This document shows positions 16,568-24,694 of a stretch of DNA of 64,000 bases, one piece after another (position 1 is the stretch's first letter; each line of letters begins with the position of its first letter). The translations under genes and the position numbers were made by a program. Source of the stretch: Iodobacter fluviatilis (GTDB lineage Bacteria; Pseudomonadota; Gammaproteobacteria; Burkholderiales; Chitinibacteraceae). The notes below the pieces were generated by a model that was given only the letters and a program-made list of their open reading frames with translations, was not told where the DNA came from and ran no database searches. Location: contig NZ_UGHR01000004.1 of assembly GCF_900451195.1 (NCBI RefSeq), positions 434,001-498,000 of the forward strand. The letters are read 5' to 3'.

Positions 16568-18907
16568 TTATTCGCTTGCTGGAGCCAGTACAGTGCGATT
16601 GCCATTGGTTTCCATACCACTGACGAGGCCAGCGGCTTCCATCTGCTCAATCAGCCTTGCAGCGCGGTTGTAACCGATGCGCAGCTGGCGTTGCACGGAT
16701 GAGATGGATGCACGGCGGCTTTTGAGCACAAAGGCCACTGCTTCGTCGTAAAGCGGATCGCTTTCATTGTTCGCATCGCTACTACTGCCGCCTGCGGCCG
16801 CCTCTGCTTCAAAGCCTCCGTTTAAAATGCCGTCAATGTAGTTGGGTTCACCTTGCTGCTTGAGGTTCTCAACCACCTGATGCACTTCATTATCGTCCAC
16901 AAAGGCACCGTGTACGCGCAGTGGATAGCCGCTGCCCGGTGGCAGAAACAACATATCCCCCTGGCCCAGCAAGGCTTCTGCGCCCATTTGATCCAGAATG
17001 GTGCGGCTGTCGATCTTACTGGATACCTGAAACGCCAATCGTGTTGGGATATTGGCCTTGATCAGGCCGGTAATCACATCTACCGATGGGCGTTGGGTGG
17101 CCAGAATCAAATGAATACCCGCAGCACGGGCTTTTTGCGCTAGGCGGGCAATCAGCTCTTCAATTTTTTTGCCTGCCACCATAATCAGATCGGCAAATTC
17201 ATCGACCACCACCACAATAAACGGCAGGTGCTCAAGGCGTTCAGGATCTTCTGGTGTCAAGGTAAAGGGATTGGTGAGCGGTTTACCGGCTTTCTCGGCT
17301 TCGCGTACTTTTTGGTTGAAACCCGCCAAATTACGTACGCCAAAGGTGCTCATCAGGCGATAGCGTTTTTCCATTTCGGCCACACACCAGTTCAGCGCAT
17401 TGGCCGCCAATTTCATGTCGGTCACAACAGGGGCCAGCAGGTGCGGGATACCTTCGTAAACCGATAGCTCGAGCATTTTTGGGTCGATCATAATAAAGCG
17501 TACTTCGTCTGCCGTGGCCTTATAGACTAGGCTGAGAATCATGGCATTCACCCCAACGGATTTACCCGAACCAGTTGTCCCGGCTACCAGCATATGCGGT
17601 GCTTTACCCAGATCGGTGACGATGGGCTTGCCAGTGATATCTTTACCTAGGGCAATGGTCAGCTTGCTGCTCATGGCGTGATAGGGCTCGGAAGATAAAA
17701 TCTCTGACAAGCGAATGATTTGCCGCGTAGGGTTGGGCAGCTCCAGTCCCATGCAGGTTTTGTCCGGGATGGTTTCAACCACGCGAATCGAAACAAGGCC
17801 CAGTGCACGGGACAGATCTTTCATCAGATTAACAATTTGTGAGCCTTTTACACCTACCGCAGGCTCGATTTCGTAGCGGGTAATCACCGGGCCTGGATAG
17901 GCTGCCACCACTTTGACTTCTACATTAAAGTCGGCCAGTTTTTTCTCAATCAGCCTTGAGGTGAATTCCAGCGTGTCTTTGCTGATTGTTTCTTTAGCAG
18001 GTGGCGCTACCGTTAATAGCTTGATCGGAGGCAGTGCCTGGTTGCTGGCGATGACTGGTAAGTCTTCAGCATTAAACAGTGGTACTTGTGCGGCCTTTTG
18101 CTGCTCTTCCTGCGCTTTTTTGCTGAGTTTGGCTGCGATAGCAGGTGCTTCGGTATGGGCTGCTTCTATACGGACCGGTGGCTTATCATCAAAACGTTTT
18201 TTTTCTGAAGTAACTTTTTCGCTGCGCTGCACTTTGGCTTCACGGCCGATTTTCCGATCGCGTGATGCCTGAATGGCATCTTTTGCTTTCAGCGCGCTCA
18301 GCTCAATCAGGGTTCCCAGATTTTCCATCAAGTACAGCCAGGATAAGCCGGTAAATAGTGAGATGCCGATGCAGATGCTGGCCAGTAAAAACAACGTGGC
18401 ACCAGAAAAGCCAAAGCTGAGGTAGAGCCAGCTGCCCAGCGTTACGCCTAATATTCCACCCGGAGCCTGTGGTAATACCGCATGAATACTGTGTAAGCGC
18501 AGGGCTTCAAAGCTGGAGCTGGCCAGAATAATTAGCAGAAAACCGATACAGGCAAAAAGTACCGTAGGGCGTGCGCCATCACTCACATGATCAATCCGGC
18601 GATAGCCCCATAAAATGGCGGCGAAGCAAAAGCCTACCCACCACCATGCTGAAAAGCCAAATAAGTAGAGCAGAATATCGGCAATCCACGCGCCTACTGC
18701 TCCGCCGCGATTGTGGATTTCGGGCCGGGTGGCGCTATGAGACCAGCCAGGGTCACCAGGGCTGTAGGTAGAAAGAACAAGGACGAGGTAAATTACCAAG
18801 ACGACCAGAATAAACCACCATGATTCGCGTAATAAAATAGCGATCTGTGGTGGTAAGGCGGCGCGGCTGGATACATTCGCGACGTTTTTTTTACGAAATA
18901 TGGCCAT
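16568..18907 (-). CDS. ftsK: DNA translocase FtsK
   Basis: Septum-located, membrane-anchored DNA pump that moves chromosome ends during division. At 779 residues it has four N-terminal membrane segments (roughly residues 25-190), a short linker, then the RecA-like motor with Walker [16 protein letters not shown] and Walker [16 protein letters not shown]-terminal gamma winged helix ([34 protein letters not shown]) reads KOPS sites. The linker is short compared with E. coli FtsK (1329 residues), as in many betaproteobacteria. The ATG at 18907 (MAIFRKKN) is preferred to a TTG at 18961. Confidence 0.95.
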   Translation of the reverse strand: MAIFRKKNVANVSSRAALPPQIAILLRESWWFILVVLVIYLVLVLSTYSPGDPGWSHSATRPEIHNRGGAVGAWIADILLYLFGFSAWWWVGFCFAAILWGYRRIDHVSDGARPTVLFACIGFLLIILASSSFEALRLHSIHAVLPQAPGGILGVTLGSWLYLSFGFSGATLFLLASICIGISLFTGLSWLYLMENLGTLIELSALKAKDAIQASRDRKIGREAKVQRSEKVTSEKKRFDDKPPVRIEAAHTEAPAIAAKLSKKAQEEQQKAAQVPLFNAEDLPVIASNQALPPIKLLTVAPPAKETISKDTLEFTSRLIEKKLADFNVEVKVVAAYPGPVITRYEIEPAVGVKGSQIVNLMKDLSRALGLVSIRVVETIPDKTCMGLELPNPTRQIIRLSEILSSEPYHAMSSKLTIALGKDITGKPIVTDLGKAPHMLVAGTTGSGKSVGVNAMILSLVYKATADEVRFIMIDPKMLELSVYEGIPHLLAPVVTDMKLAANALNWCVAEMEKRYRLMSTFGVRNLAGFNQKVREAEKAGKPLTNPFTLTPEDPERLEHLPFIVVVVDEFADLIMVAGKKIEELIARLAQKARAAGIHLILATQRPSVDVITGLIKANIPTRLAFQVSSKIDSRTILDQMGAEALLGQGDMLFLPPGSGYPLRVHGAFVDDNEVHQVVENLKQQGEPNYIDGILNGGFEAEAAAGGSSSDANNESDPLYDEAVAFVLKSRRASISSVQRQLRIGYNRAARLIEQMEAAGLVSGMETNGNRTVLAPASE

Positions 18908-19014
18908 GTTTGGCTTGGTTGCAATGAATATGCCGCTAATTATAGCGGCAACATCCTGCAAACAGCAGTTGACAGTTTAATTTGGGTAATAAGCCATTCA
19001 ATTAGTGCAAAGGA

Positions 19015-19761
19015 TCACTCCAGAAAACGTTTTTGCCAGCCTGAATAGAGCGCATAGGTCTGGTTGGCGTAATCGTCTTTATCTTTAAACTGGCTGGCTT
19101 CCAGCGGGTCAAATACGTGGTAATGCGCCACATGATTGGGGGAGCGCATGATTTGCCATATTTTTTGAATGAGTGTGGTATTGGGGCCCCATTCAAAGGC
19201 TTCCTGTGCTTCGTAATATAAAAATACCGGCAGGATGGGGATCTGGGTTTCGATAGAAACGATAAATGCGCCATATAAGAACTTATCCCAGAGACGACGG
19301 CCTTTACAGCCGCCTTCAGGATAAAGCGCAATAGAATGCCCTGCTTTTACCGCTGCAATCATATTGAGCAGTGCGGTTTGACGGGCCTCTTTTTCTTCGC
19401 GTTTTACAAATAATGTACCGGCTGCTTCAGCAATTCTGCCGACAAACCACCAGTGACGTACTTCTTCTTTTGCGAGATTTCTGACTGGAAAAAAGGCCGG
19501 AATACCAACGTCTTCCAGTGCAGAAGGATGATTGGCAATTAAAATATACTGGGGGGGAAGAGGTTTTTTATGGTGCTGGTGTAAACGCAGCTCTACCCCC
19601 AGCGCCCGGACAAAACAGCGGCACCATGCCTGAAATAAAGAGGGATACCGGGCTGACAAAAGCGCCATAGGCAGGCGTGCCAGTAAGAGCATCAGCAGAG
19701 TAAAGGCACAGAGATCAAGCCAGGCAAGGGTAAGGCGCAGCCATTTGGCAAACCAAAGCAT
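19015..19761 (-). CDS. lysophospholipid acyltransferase family protein (PlsC-like)
   Basis: Membrane-associated acyltransferase of 248 residues, probably acylating a lysophospholipid or similar acceptor. After an N-terminal hydrophobic stretch (LDLCAFTLLMLLLARLPMALL) come the acyltransferase blocks: ILIANHPSALEDVGIP, AAGTLFVKREE and IALYPEGG. In the first block the histidine is followed at the usual spacing by Glu rather than Asp (H-x4-E, with Asp one residue later), a variant of NHx4D. The start at 19761 has a GGAG site 8-9 nt upstream; a GTG at 19782 is an alternative. Located after motC, where motD would be expected. Confidence 0.82.
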   Translation of the reverse strand: MLWFAKWLRLTLAWLDLCAFTLLMLLLARLPMALLSARYPSLFQAWCRCFVRALGVELRLHQHHKKPLPPQYILIANHPSALEDVGIPAFFPVRNLAKEEVRHWWFVGRIAEAAGTLFVKREEKEARQTALLNMIAAVKAGHSIALYPEGGCKGRRLWDKFLYGAFIVSIETQIPILPVFLYYEAQEAFEWGPNTTLIQKIWQIMRSPNHVAHYHVFDPLEASQFKDKDDYANQTYALYSGWQKRFLE

Positions 19762-19860
19762 GGCGAAATCTCCGCAGGGCACTTGCGAATAAGGTTTGTT
19801 TTAGGGGGCTGAAGTCTAATCCTGTTGATTTAACTGATGTTGTGAAGTTGTTGTTTGTGG

Positions 19861-20601
19861 CTAAGACAAAAAACCGGCCAGTTTGTTTTCCAGCACCCGT
19901 GGGTTTTCACCGTTGGCAATGGTAACCAGACCTTCAACCAGCATTTCGCGGCGTCTGACTTCGGTCTGGATATGTTGTTTCAGCTTATGCGAAACAGGCA
20001 GAAAAATCAGGTTGGCCATGCCTACGCCGTAAATGGTGGCGACAAAAGCCACAGCAATCCCGGCACCTAGTTTGGATGGATCGGTCAGGTTTTCCATGAC
20101 ATGGATCAGGCCCATCACCGCGCCGATAATCCCTATCGTAGGGGAGTAGCCACCGGCTGCTTCCCAAATTTTGGCGGCAGAGCGAGCGCGGTCTTCAAAT
20201 ACATCGATATCCAGCTCTAAAGCGCGGCGAATGACTTCAGGCTCTGCGCCATCAACCACCATTTGCAGTCCGCGTTTTACGAAAGGATCTTTTTCGCTTT
20301 GAACATAGGCTTCAAGCGCTAAAAGGCCGCCACGACGGGCTTGCTGGCCCCAGTTGACCAGCACGCCCAGTTGTTTTTTGAAATCGTGCTGAGGCGGAAG
20401 AAAAACCCAGCGCACCATTTTTAAGCCAGCAATAAAGTGATCCTGCCTGGTTTGCAGCATCACCGCACCTAGCGTGCCGCCAGTGACAATCATAAAAGCA
20501 GTGGCTTGCATCAGGGAGGCTACGTGCCCGCCCTCTAAAACTTGCCCGAGTACAACCGCCGTTAAGCCAAGTAAAATGCCAAATATACTGATTTTATCCA
20601 T
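19861..20601 (-). CDS. motC: flagellar motor stator protein, MotA family (MotC type)
   Basis: Inner-membrane stator subunit of 246 residues that carries ions past the rotor. It has four membrane segments (about 4-22, 32-50, 145-165, 177-197) with the family word GYSPTIGIIGAVMGLIHVMENL before segment 3 and AVAFVATIYGVGMANLIFLP in segment 4. The cytoplasmic loop has the charged helix typical of MotA/PomA. The lack of the long MotA-type extension and the location after fliA match Pseudomonas/Bordetella MotC. No MotB/MotD-type partner follows; the next gene is an acyltransferase. Confidence 0.9.
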   Translation of the reverse strand: MDKISIFGILLGLTAVVLGQVLEGGHVASLMQATAFMIVTGGTLGAVMLQTRQDHFIAGLKMVRWVFLPPQHDFKKQLGVLVNWGQQARRGGLLALEAYVQSEKDPFVKRGLQMVVDGAEPEVIRRALELDIDVFEDRARSAAKIWEAAGGYSPTIGIIGAVMGLIHVMENLTDPSKLGAGIAVAFVATIYGVGMANLIFLPVSHKLKQHIQTEVRRREMLVEGLVTIANGENPRVLENKLAGFLS

Positions 20602-20607
20602 ATCGCC

Positions 20608-21351
20608 TTATTGACCTGTCCAATCGCCTAAGCGCGCCCGCAGCCGGGCAATGGCCTGGCTGTGCAGCTGGCAAACCCGGGATTCGGTGACGCTGAGTAC
20701 AGCACCAATTTCTTTAAGATTGAGTTCTTCGTCGTAGTAAAGTGCCATTACCAGCTTTTCCCGCTCGGGCAATGCATCAATGGCTTCAATTAATTTTTGT
20801 TTGAAGTGTGTTTCAGAGAGTTGATTGAGCGGATTGTGCGCTAGATCGGCTACATTATGTTCGCTATGATGATTTTCTTCATCATCTTCAAAATCATCTA
20901 AGTGGACTAGCTGATGGCCCCGCGCTTCGGTGAGCATATCTTGGTATTCTTCAAGGCTGAGCTGAAGGTAGCTGGCCACTTCACTTTCTAGGGGGGCTCT
21001 GCCCAGAGTGTGGCCTAGCTTAACCAGTGCGGCTTCAATATCCCGCATATGTTTTCTGGCCTGGCGGGGCATCCAGTCGGCGCTTCTCAGCTCGTCCAGC
21101 ATGGCGCCGCGAATGCGCTGAGAGGCAAAAGTTTCAAATAATACGCCTGCGCTGACGTCAAAATTTTTGGCCGCTTCCATCAGGCCCATCATGCCAACCT
21201 GTATCAAATCATCCACTTCCACGCTGGCAGGCAGACGGCTCACCATGTGATAGGCGATCCGTTTGACCAGTGAGGCATGGCGAGCGACATAATCATCTTC
21301 GCTGCTGGCCTGTGTCTGACGATAAAGAGAAAGTGCGCGTGGCGCTGGCAT
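20608..21351 (-). CDS. fliA: RNA polymerase sigma-28 factor for flagellar genes
   Basis: Sigma factor of 247 residues that directs late flagellar and chemotaxis genes. Region 2 reads LVKRIAYHMVSRLPASVEVDDLIQVGMMGLMEAAKNFD and FETFASQRIRGAMLDELRSADWMPRQAR. Region 4 reads ALPEREKLVMALYYDEELNLKEIGAVLSVTESRVCQLHSQAI. These are diagnostic for FliA. A somewhat acidic insert (residues 153-175, DDFEDDEENHHSEHN) precedes region 4. It is 6 nt upstream of motC, so the two are one unit. Confidence 0.97.
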   Translation of the reverse strand: MPAPRALSLYRQTQASSEDDYVARHASLVKRIAYHMVSRLPASVEVDDLIQVGMMGLMEAAKNFDVSAGVLFETFASQRIRGAMLDELRSADWMPRQARKHMRDIEAALVKLGHTLGRAPLESEVASYLQLSLEEYQDMLTEARGHQLVHLDDFEDDEENHHSEHNVADLAHNPLNQLSETHFKQKLIEAIDALPEREKLVMALYYDEELNLKEIGAVLSVTESRVCQLHSQAIARLRARLGDWTGQ

Positions 21352-21393
21352 CTGTTTCTACTTTGAAGTGGCAAAATCAGTTTAGCTGAGAGC

Positions 21394-21645
21394 CTAGCGA
21401 CTTGGGAGTAAAATCAGTTTGCTTTCTAATTGCTTAAAAGTACTTGCAAGAGCTAGGTCCAATCCTTCGGCTATATCATTCGCATTTGTGCCGTTTAAGG
21501 CTTTATTTGCCGTAAGAATAGTATCGAGTATAACAGGGGAATTCGCTGAACTTATGCGAATATGCAGTTTTGCTAATAAGTAGAGCTGTGCTTGCAGGCG
21601 CGGATAGAGAGCAAGTATTTTGCTACTTAATTGATAATCTGCTGT
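21394..21645 (-). pseudogene. start-less coding-like segment between fleN and fliA
   Basis: An open frame of 83 codons on the minus strand reads well (…SSKILALYPRLQAQLYLLAK… and …LNGTNANDIAEGLDLALAST…, ending at a TAG). It has no ATG, GTG or TTG start. The codon just before it is a TAA, beyond which the same frame continues open. It lies just upstream of fliA in the flagellar direction. It may be a decayed gene, or the 3' part of one interrupted by a stop. No family recognised. Confidence 0.4.
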
Positions 21646-21770
21646 TTATTTTGAAAAAATAGTCAAATTTAAACCATCACATACCACCGTTGACATGGCC
21701 TCTGGCGTGGTGGCTTTTTCTGTGTTCACACTACTGCTTGCCTGTAAGCCGCAATACAAGTAATCAGTGT

Positions 21771-22020
21771 GATTGGCATGCCAATGTGCGCTGGCGCTTC
21801 GGGCCGCTGGAATGGCTGATTGCAACACCGGCCTTTCACCATTGGCATCATGCAAACGAAGCAGAGGGGCAGCGCGATCACAATTACGCCGCCATGTTTC
21901 CTTTGATTGACCTTGTATTTTCAACCTTACATCGGCCTCCTGCCATGGTGCTATGGCATTGATGAACCTATGGAAGCTGATGTACCAAGTCAGTTAATGC
22001 ACCCGTTTAAACGTCATTAA
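21771..22020 (+). pseudogene. remnant of a sterol desaturase / fatty acid hydroxylase family gene
   Basis: The plus-strand frame from 21771 reads HANVRWRFGPLEWLIATP, then AFHHWHHANE (the HxxHH metal-binding box) and HNYAAMFPLIDLVFSTLH. These are diagnostic for the C-terminal half of the PF04116 di-iron hydroxylase family. Near 21950 the frame shifts by one: the first frame reaches a TGA at 21961-21963, while the neighbouring frame continues YGIDEPMEADVPSQLMHPF to a stop at 22018-22020. The N-terminal half with the membrane segments and first histidine boxes is missing. It sits antisense inside the flagellar operon, between fleN and fliA. Confidence 0.75.
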
Positions 22021-22096
22021 GTTTGTAAATAGGATTTTCAAGTCTGAACAGACAGGGATAAATGCTCGGCTACACCGCAGATCAACTTGTGATGGC

Positions 22097-22999
22097 TTAG
22101 TGCTGAAGTTGCTCAGCCAGCAGGCGGCTGGATTCAACTAAGCGATATAAAAAGCCCGTGCTATCTGTGGTGTTCAACGGTTTTCGCCAGCGCAGCATCA
22201 CATCGGCAAGCTGGCGGAAAGCGTGGCTGGAATCGGCATCCGGAAAAGCATCCAGCACGGTGCGGCCCAGACGGGATGCACGTTTTAGTTTTTCGTCTTC
22301 AGGCACATAGCCGATCAGCTTCATTTGTACCGCATCGCCTAAGTACTGTCTGGCTACGCTTTTCAGGCGATTAAAAATCAAGCCCGCTTCGGTAATGGTA
22401 TCGACGCGATTAACCAGAATCCGGAAATCTCGTCTTGCATATTCGGTGCCGAGTAGTTTGATGGTGGCATAGGCGTCAGTGAGCGATTCGGCGCTATTGG
22501 ATACAATCACCATCACATCGTCGGCGGCAAGGCTGAGGCAGGGCACGCCATGGCTGGCGGACGGGCGGGTGTCGAGCAGTAAAAATTCGGCGTACTGGGT
22601 GAGCTGCTCGAATTCGGCAGACAGCCATGTCAGCTCACGCTCATTCAGGCTGCTTAAAACGCTTGCCCGGGCGCTGATGGGCAGGATAGAAAAGCCCGCT
22701 TCCGTCGTCAGCAGCGTATTTGCCAAGGTTACCTCTCGGCGCAGTACATGATCTAGCTCGTGTTTTTGCTCCAGTCGCATGCGGTGGGCGGCATTGCCTG
22801 AGCCGGTAAACTCATCTAATAAAATGACTTCCCGATTGCGTTCGGCCAGTGCTGCGGCCAAATTAATCGCCAGAGTTGTGGTGCCACTGCCGCCGCGACC
22901 GCCATTCAGGCTGATACTGCGGCAAGGCGTGGGGGCAATCATGGCTCGCAGGCCTGCCGCCTGATCTGACCAAAGGCTAGCCACGGGAATGGCTCGCAT
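22097..22999 (-). CDS. fleN: MinD-like flagellar number regulator FleN/FlhG
   Basis: MinD/ParA-like P-loop protein of 300 residues that, with FlhF, sets flagellum number. After about 28 residues comes the nucleotide site SISLNGGRGGSGTTTLAINL, then the strand VILLDEFTGSGNAAHRM and the Walker B-like FLLLDTRPSASHGV. The deviant Walker A differs from the usual KGGxGKT: the signature lysine is R35 and the P-loop lysine is T40. ATP hydrolysis may thus be altered or lost. The start overlaps the 3' end of flhF by 23 nt, the normal flhF-fleN coupling. A start at M20 is possible. Confidence 0.9.
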   Translation of the reverse strand: MRAIPVASLWSDQAAGLRAMIAPTPCRSISLNGGRGGSGTTTLAINLAAALAERNREVILLDEFTGSGNAAHRMRLEQKHELDHVLRREVTLANTLLTTEAGFSILPISARASVLSSLNERELTWLSAEFEQLTQYAEFLLLDTRPSASHGVPCLSLAADDVMVIVSNSAESLTDAYATIKLLGTEYARRDFRILVNRVDTITEAGLIFNRLKSVARQYLGDAVQMKLIGYVPEDEKLKRASRLGRTVLDAFPDADSSHAFRQLADVMLRWRKPLNTTDSTGFLYRLVESSRLLAEQLQH

Positions 23000-24527
23000 A
23001 GTTCATGCTGAAATCAAGCGGGCTATCCATGGTGCCGCCCTGTGCGCCCATAAATAAGGGGAACTCATCAGGTTTCAGGGTAAAGGCGCTATTTTGTGAT
23101 TCACCCCGAAAGGCACGATCAACCAGGTAGGAGACATTGGCGCGGTGCAGATCTTCTGGCACACGCTGGCCATTGGTTAAAAAGTGCAGGCGCAATTTAT
23201 GCCGGATGGCGACATCAAGGCAGCCACCTAAATTCATGGTTTCATCAAGCTTAGTCAGAATGCAGCCGGCTAAATGGGTATTGCGATAGCGGCGTGCCAC
23301 GTCATCCAGCGTGCCGGTTTGGGCATTGGCGGCGAGCAGCAGCAGGGTGGAGACATTGTCTTCGTCAAATAAGGCCAGTTGCTCGCTGATTCGCTGATCA
23401 CGCTGCCCCATCCCCACGGTATCGATCAGCACTAAATGCTTTTCGCTCAGATCCGCTAGGGTAAATTGCAAATCGGTTTCGTCTTTGACTTCGTGCACCG
23501 GCACACCGATGATGCGGCCGTAAATTCGCAGCTGATCGTGCGCACCAATCCGGTAGCTGTCGGTGGTGAGTAGGGCTACTGAATCAGGCCCGTGCAAGAG
23601 TGCGCAGCGCGCAGCCAGCTTGGCTACGGTGGTGGTTTTTCCCACTCCCGTCGGGCCGATCAGGGCGTAAACTCCACCACGGTTGATCAGATCGTCATCC
23701 GTAGTGGCTGCGGCCAGATTATGCGTAAGCGCAGCTTTAACCCAGCGCATGCCTTGATCTAGAGTCATTTGAGCAGGCATTTTTTCGACAAGCTGGCGTG
23801 AAAGCGCAGGACAAAATCCGGCGGATAAAAGCTGTCGCAATGCTTCAAGTTTTTCAGGCGCATGGCGCGATAATTCGCCCCATGCCATGCCCGCCAGCTG
23901 GCTTTCAAGTAAGCCGCGCAAAAGGCGGATTTCCCGCGCAATACCATCCATCGCTTCTTTGTCAGCCGGGCTTTGTGCGGGCGGTGCTTCATCGTCTTCA
24001 AAGCTGAAAGTGGGTAAAGCACGCTCTGGCACAGGGCGACGTGGTGGTGGCGCACTTGGTCTTGGCGCAGGGCGGCTTGCTCTGGGCTGCTGGTATTCTG
24101 GATTACTGTCGAGCGGTATGGGGGCTGCTACAGGCTCTGGCTGGCGTGGTGCAGCAGCAGGGCGGTTGCTGCGTAAAACCATGGGCTCGTCGTGCATTAT
24201 ATGGTCGGTGCCGGGCTCTTCATCGTCATCGTCTGGGATGGCGTAGGAGCGGGCGAGGGCTTTACTGATGGGGGCTGCAGCCTGAGCGCTTTGCAACAGT
24301 TTGGCCCCATTTTGTGCGCCACGGCTATTTTGCTGTGACGCAGGGCGTGGCTGTACGGCAACGTTATTCGTCAGGGCGGCCACATCGGCATCTGCGACGG
24401 CCATGATCTCTATGCCGCCGCCAGACACCTGGCGATTGGACAGGATCAGCGCATCCGGGCCAAGTTCATCACGAACCTGACGCAGCGCGTCACGCGTAGT
24501 CGCTCCGTAGAACTTTTTTACGACCAT
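22977..24527 (-). CDS. flhF: flagellar biosynthesis SRP-type GTPase FlhF
   Basis: SRP-family GTPase of 516 residues that places the polar flagellum and recruits the export apparatus. It opens MVVKKFYGATTRDALRQVRDELGPDALILSNR (B domain start), then has a long Pro-rich, low-complexity linker (about 90-190). The NG domain from about 200 contains G1 ALIGPTGVGKTTTVAKLAAR, LLTTDSYRIGAHDQLRIYGRIIGVPV, LIDTVGMGQRD and CILTKLDETMNLGG. It is followed by fleN with overlap and lies downstream of flhA. Confidence 0.96.
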   Translation of the reverse strand: MVVKKFYGATTRDALRQVRDELGPDALILSNRQVSGGGIEIMAVADADVAALTNNVAVQPRPASQQNSRGAQNGAKLLQSAQAAAPISKALARSYAIPDDDDEEPGTDHIMHDEPMVLRSNRPAAAPRQPEPVAAPIPLDSNPEYQQPRASRPAPRPSAPPPRRPVPERALPTFSFEDDEAPPAQSPADKEAMDGIAREIRLLRGLLESQLAGMAWGELSRHAPEKLEALRQLLSAGFCPALSRQLVEKMPAQMTLDQGMRWVKAALTHNLAAATTDDDLINRGGVYALIGPTGVGKTTTVAKLAARCALLHGPDSVALLTTDSYRIGAHDQLRIYGRIIGVPVHEVKDETDLQFTLADLSEKHLVLIDTVGMGQRDQRISEQLALFDEDNVSTLLLLAANAQTGTLDDVARRYRNTHLAGCILTKLDETMNLGGCLDVAIRHKLRLHFLTNGQRVPEDLHRANVSYLVDRAFRGESQNSAFTLKPDEFPLFMGAQGGTMDSPLDFSMNYASHSRG

Positions 24528-24694
24528 ATCCAGTTGCCGTCTGAAAACAAAAGATTATCCTCATGCAAGCTATTGTGCATAAAAGTGCAGTTTAGCGATG
24601 TGTATTTTAGTATGTTTTGTCAGTTTACTCTTAAGCATACTTGGCTCAATGAGGTATTTATCCTTAAATCTGTTTTGTGCTTTGTTTTTTGTAT

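Noticed and set aside
16387..16623. 78-codon plus-strand frame at the ftsK 3' end
   Set aside because: Runs through a terminator hairpin and into ftsK antisense; no family or ribosome site.
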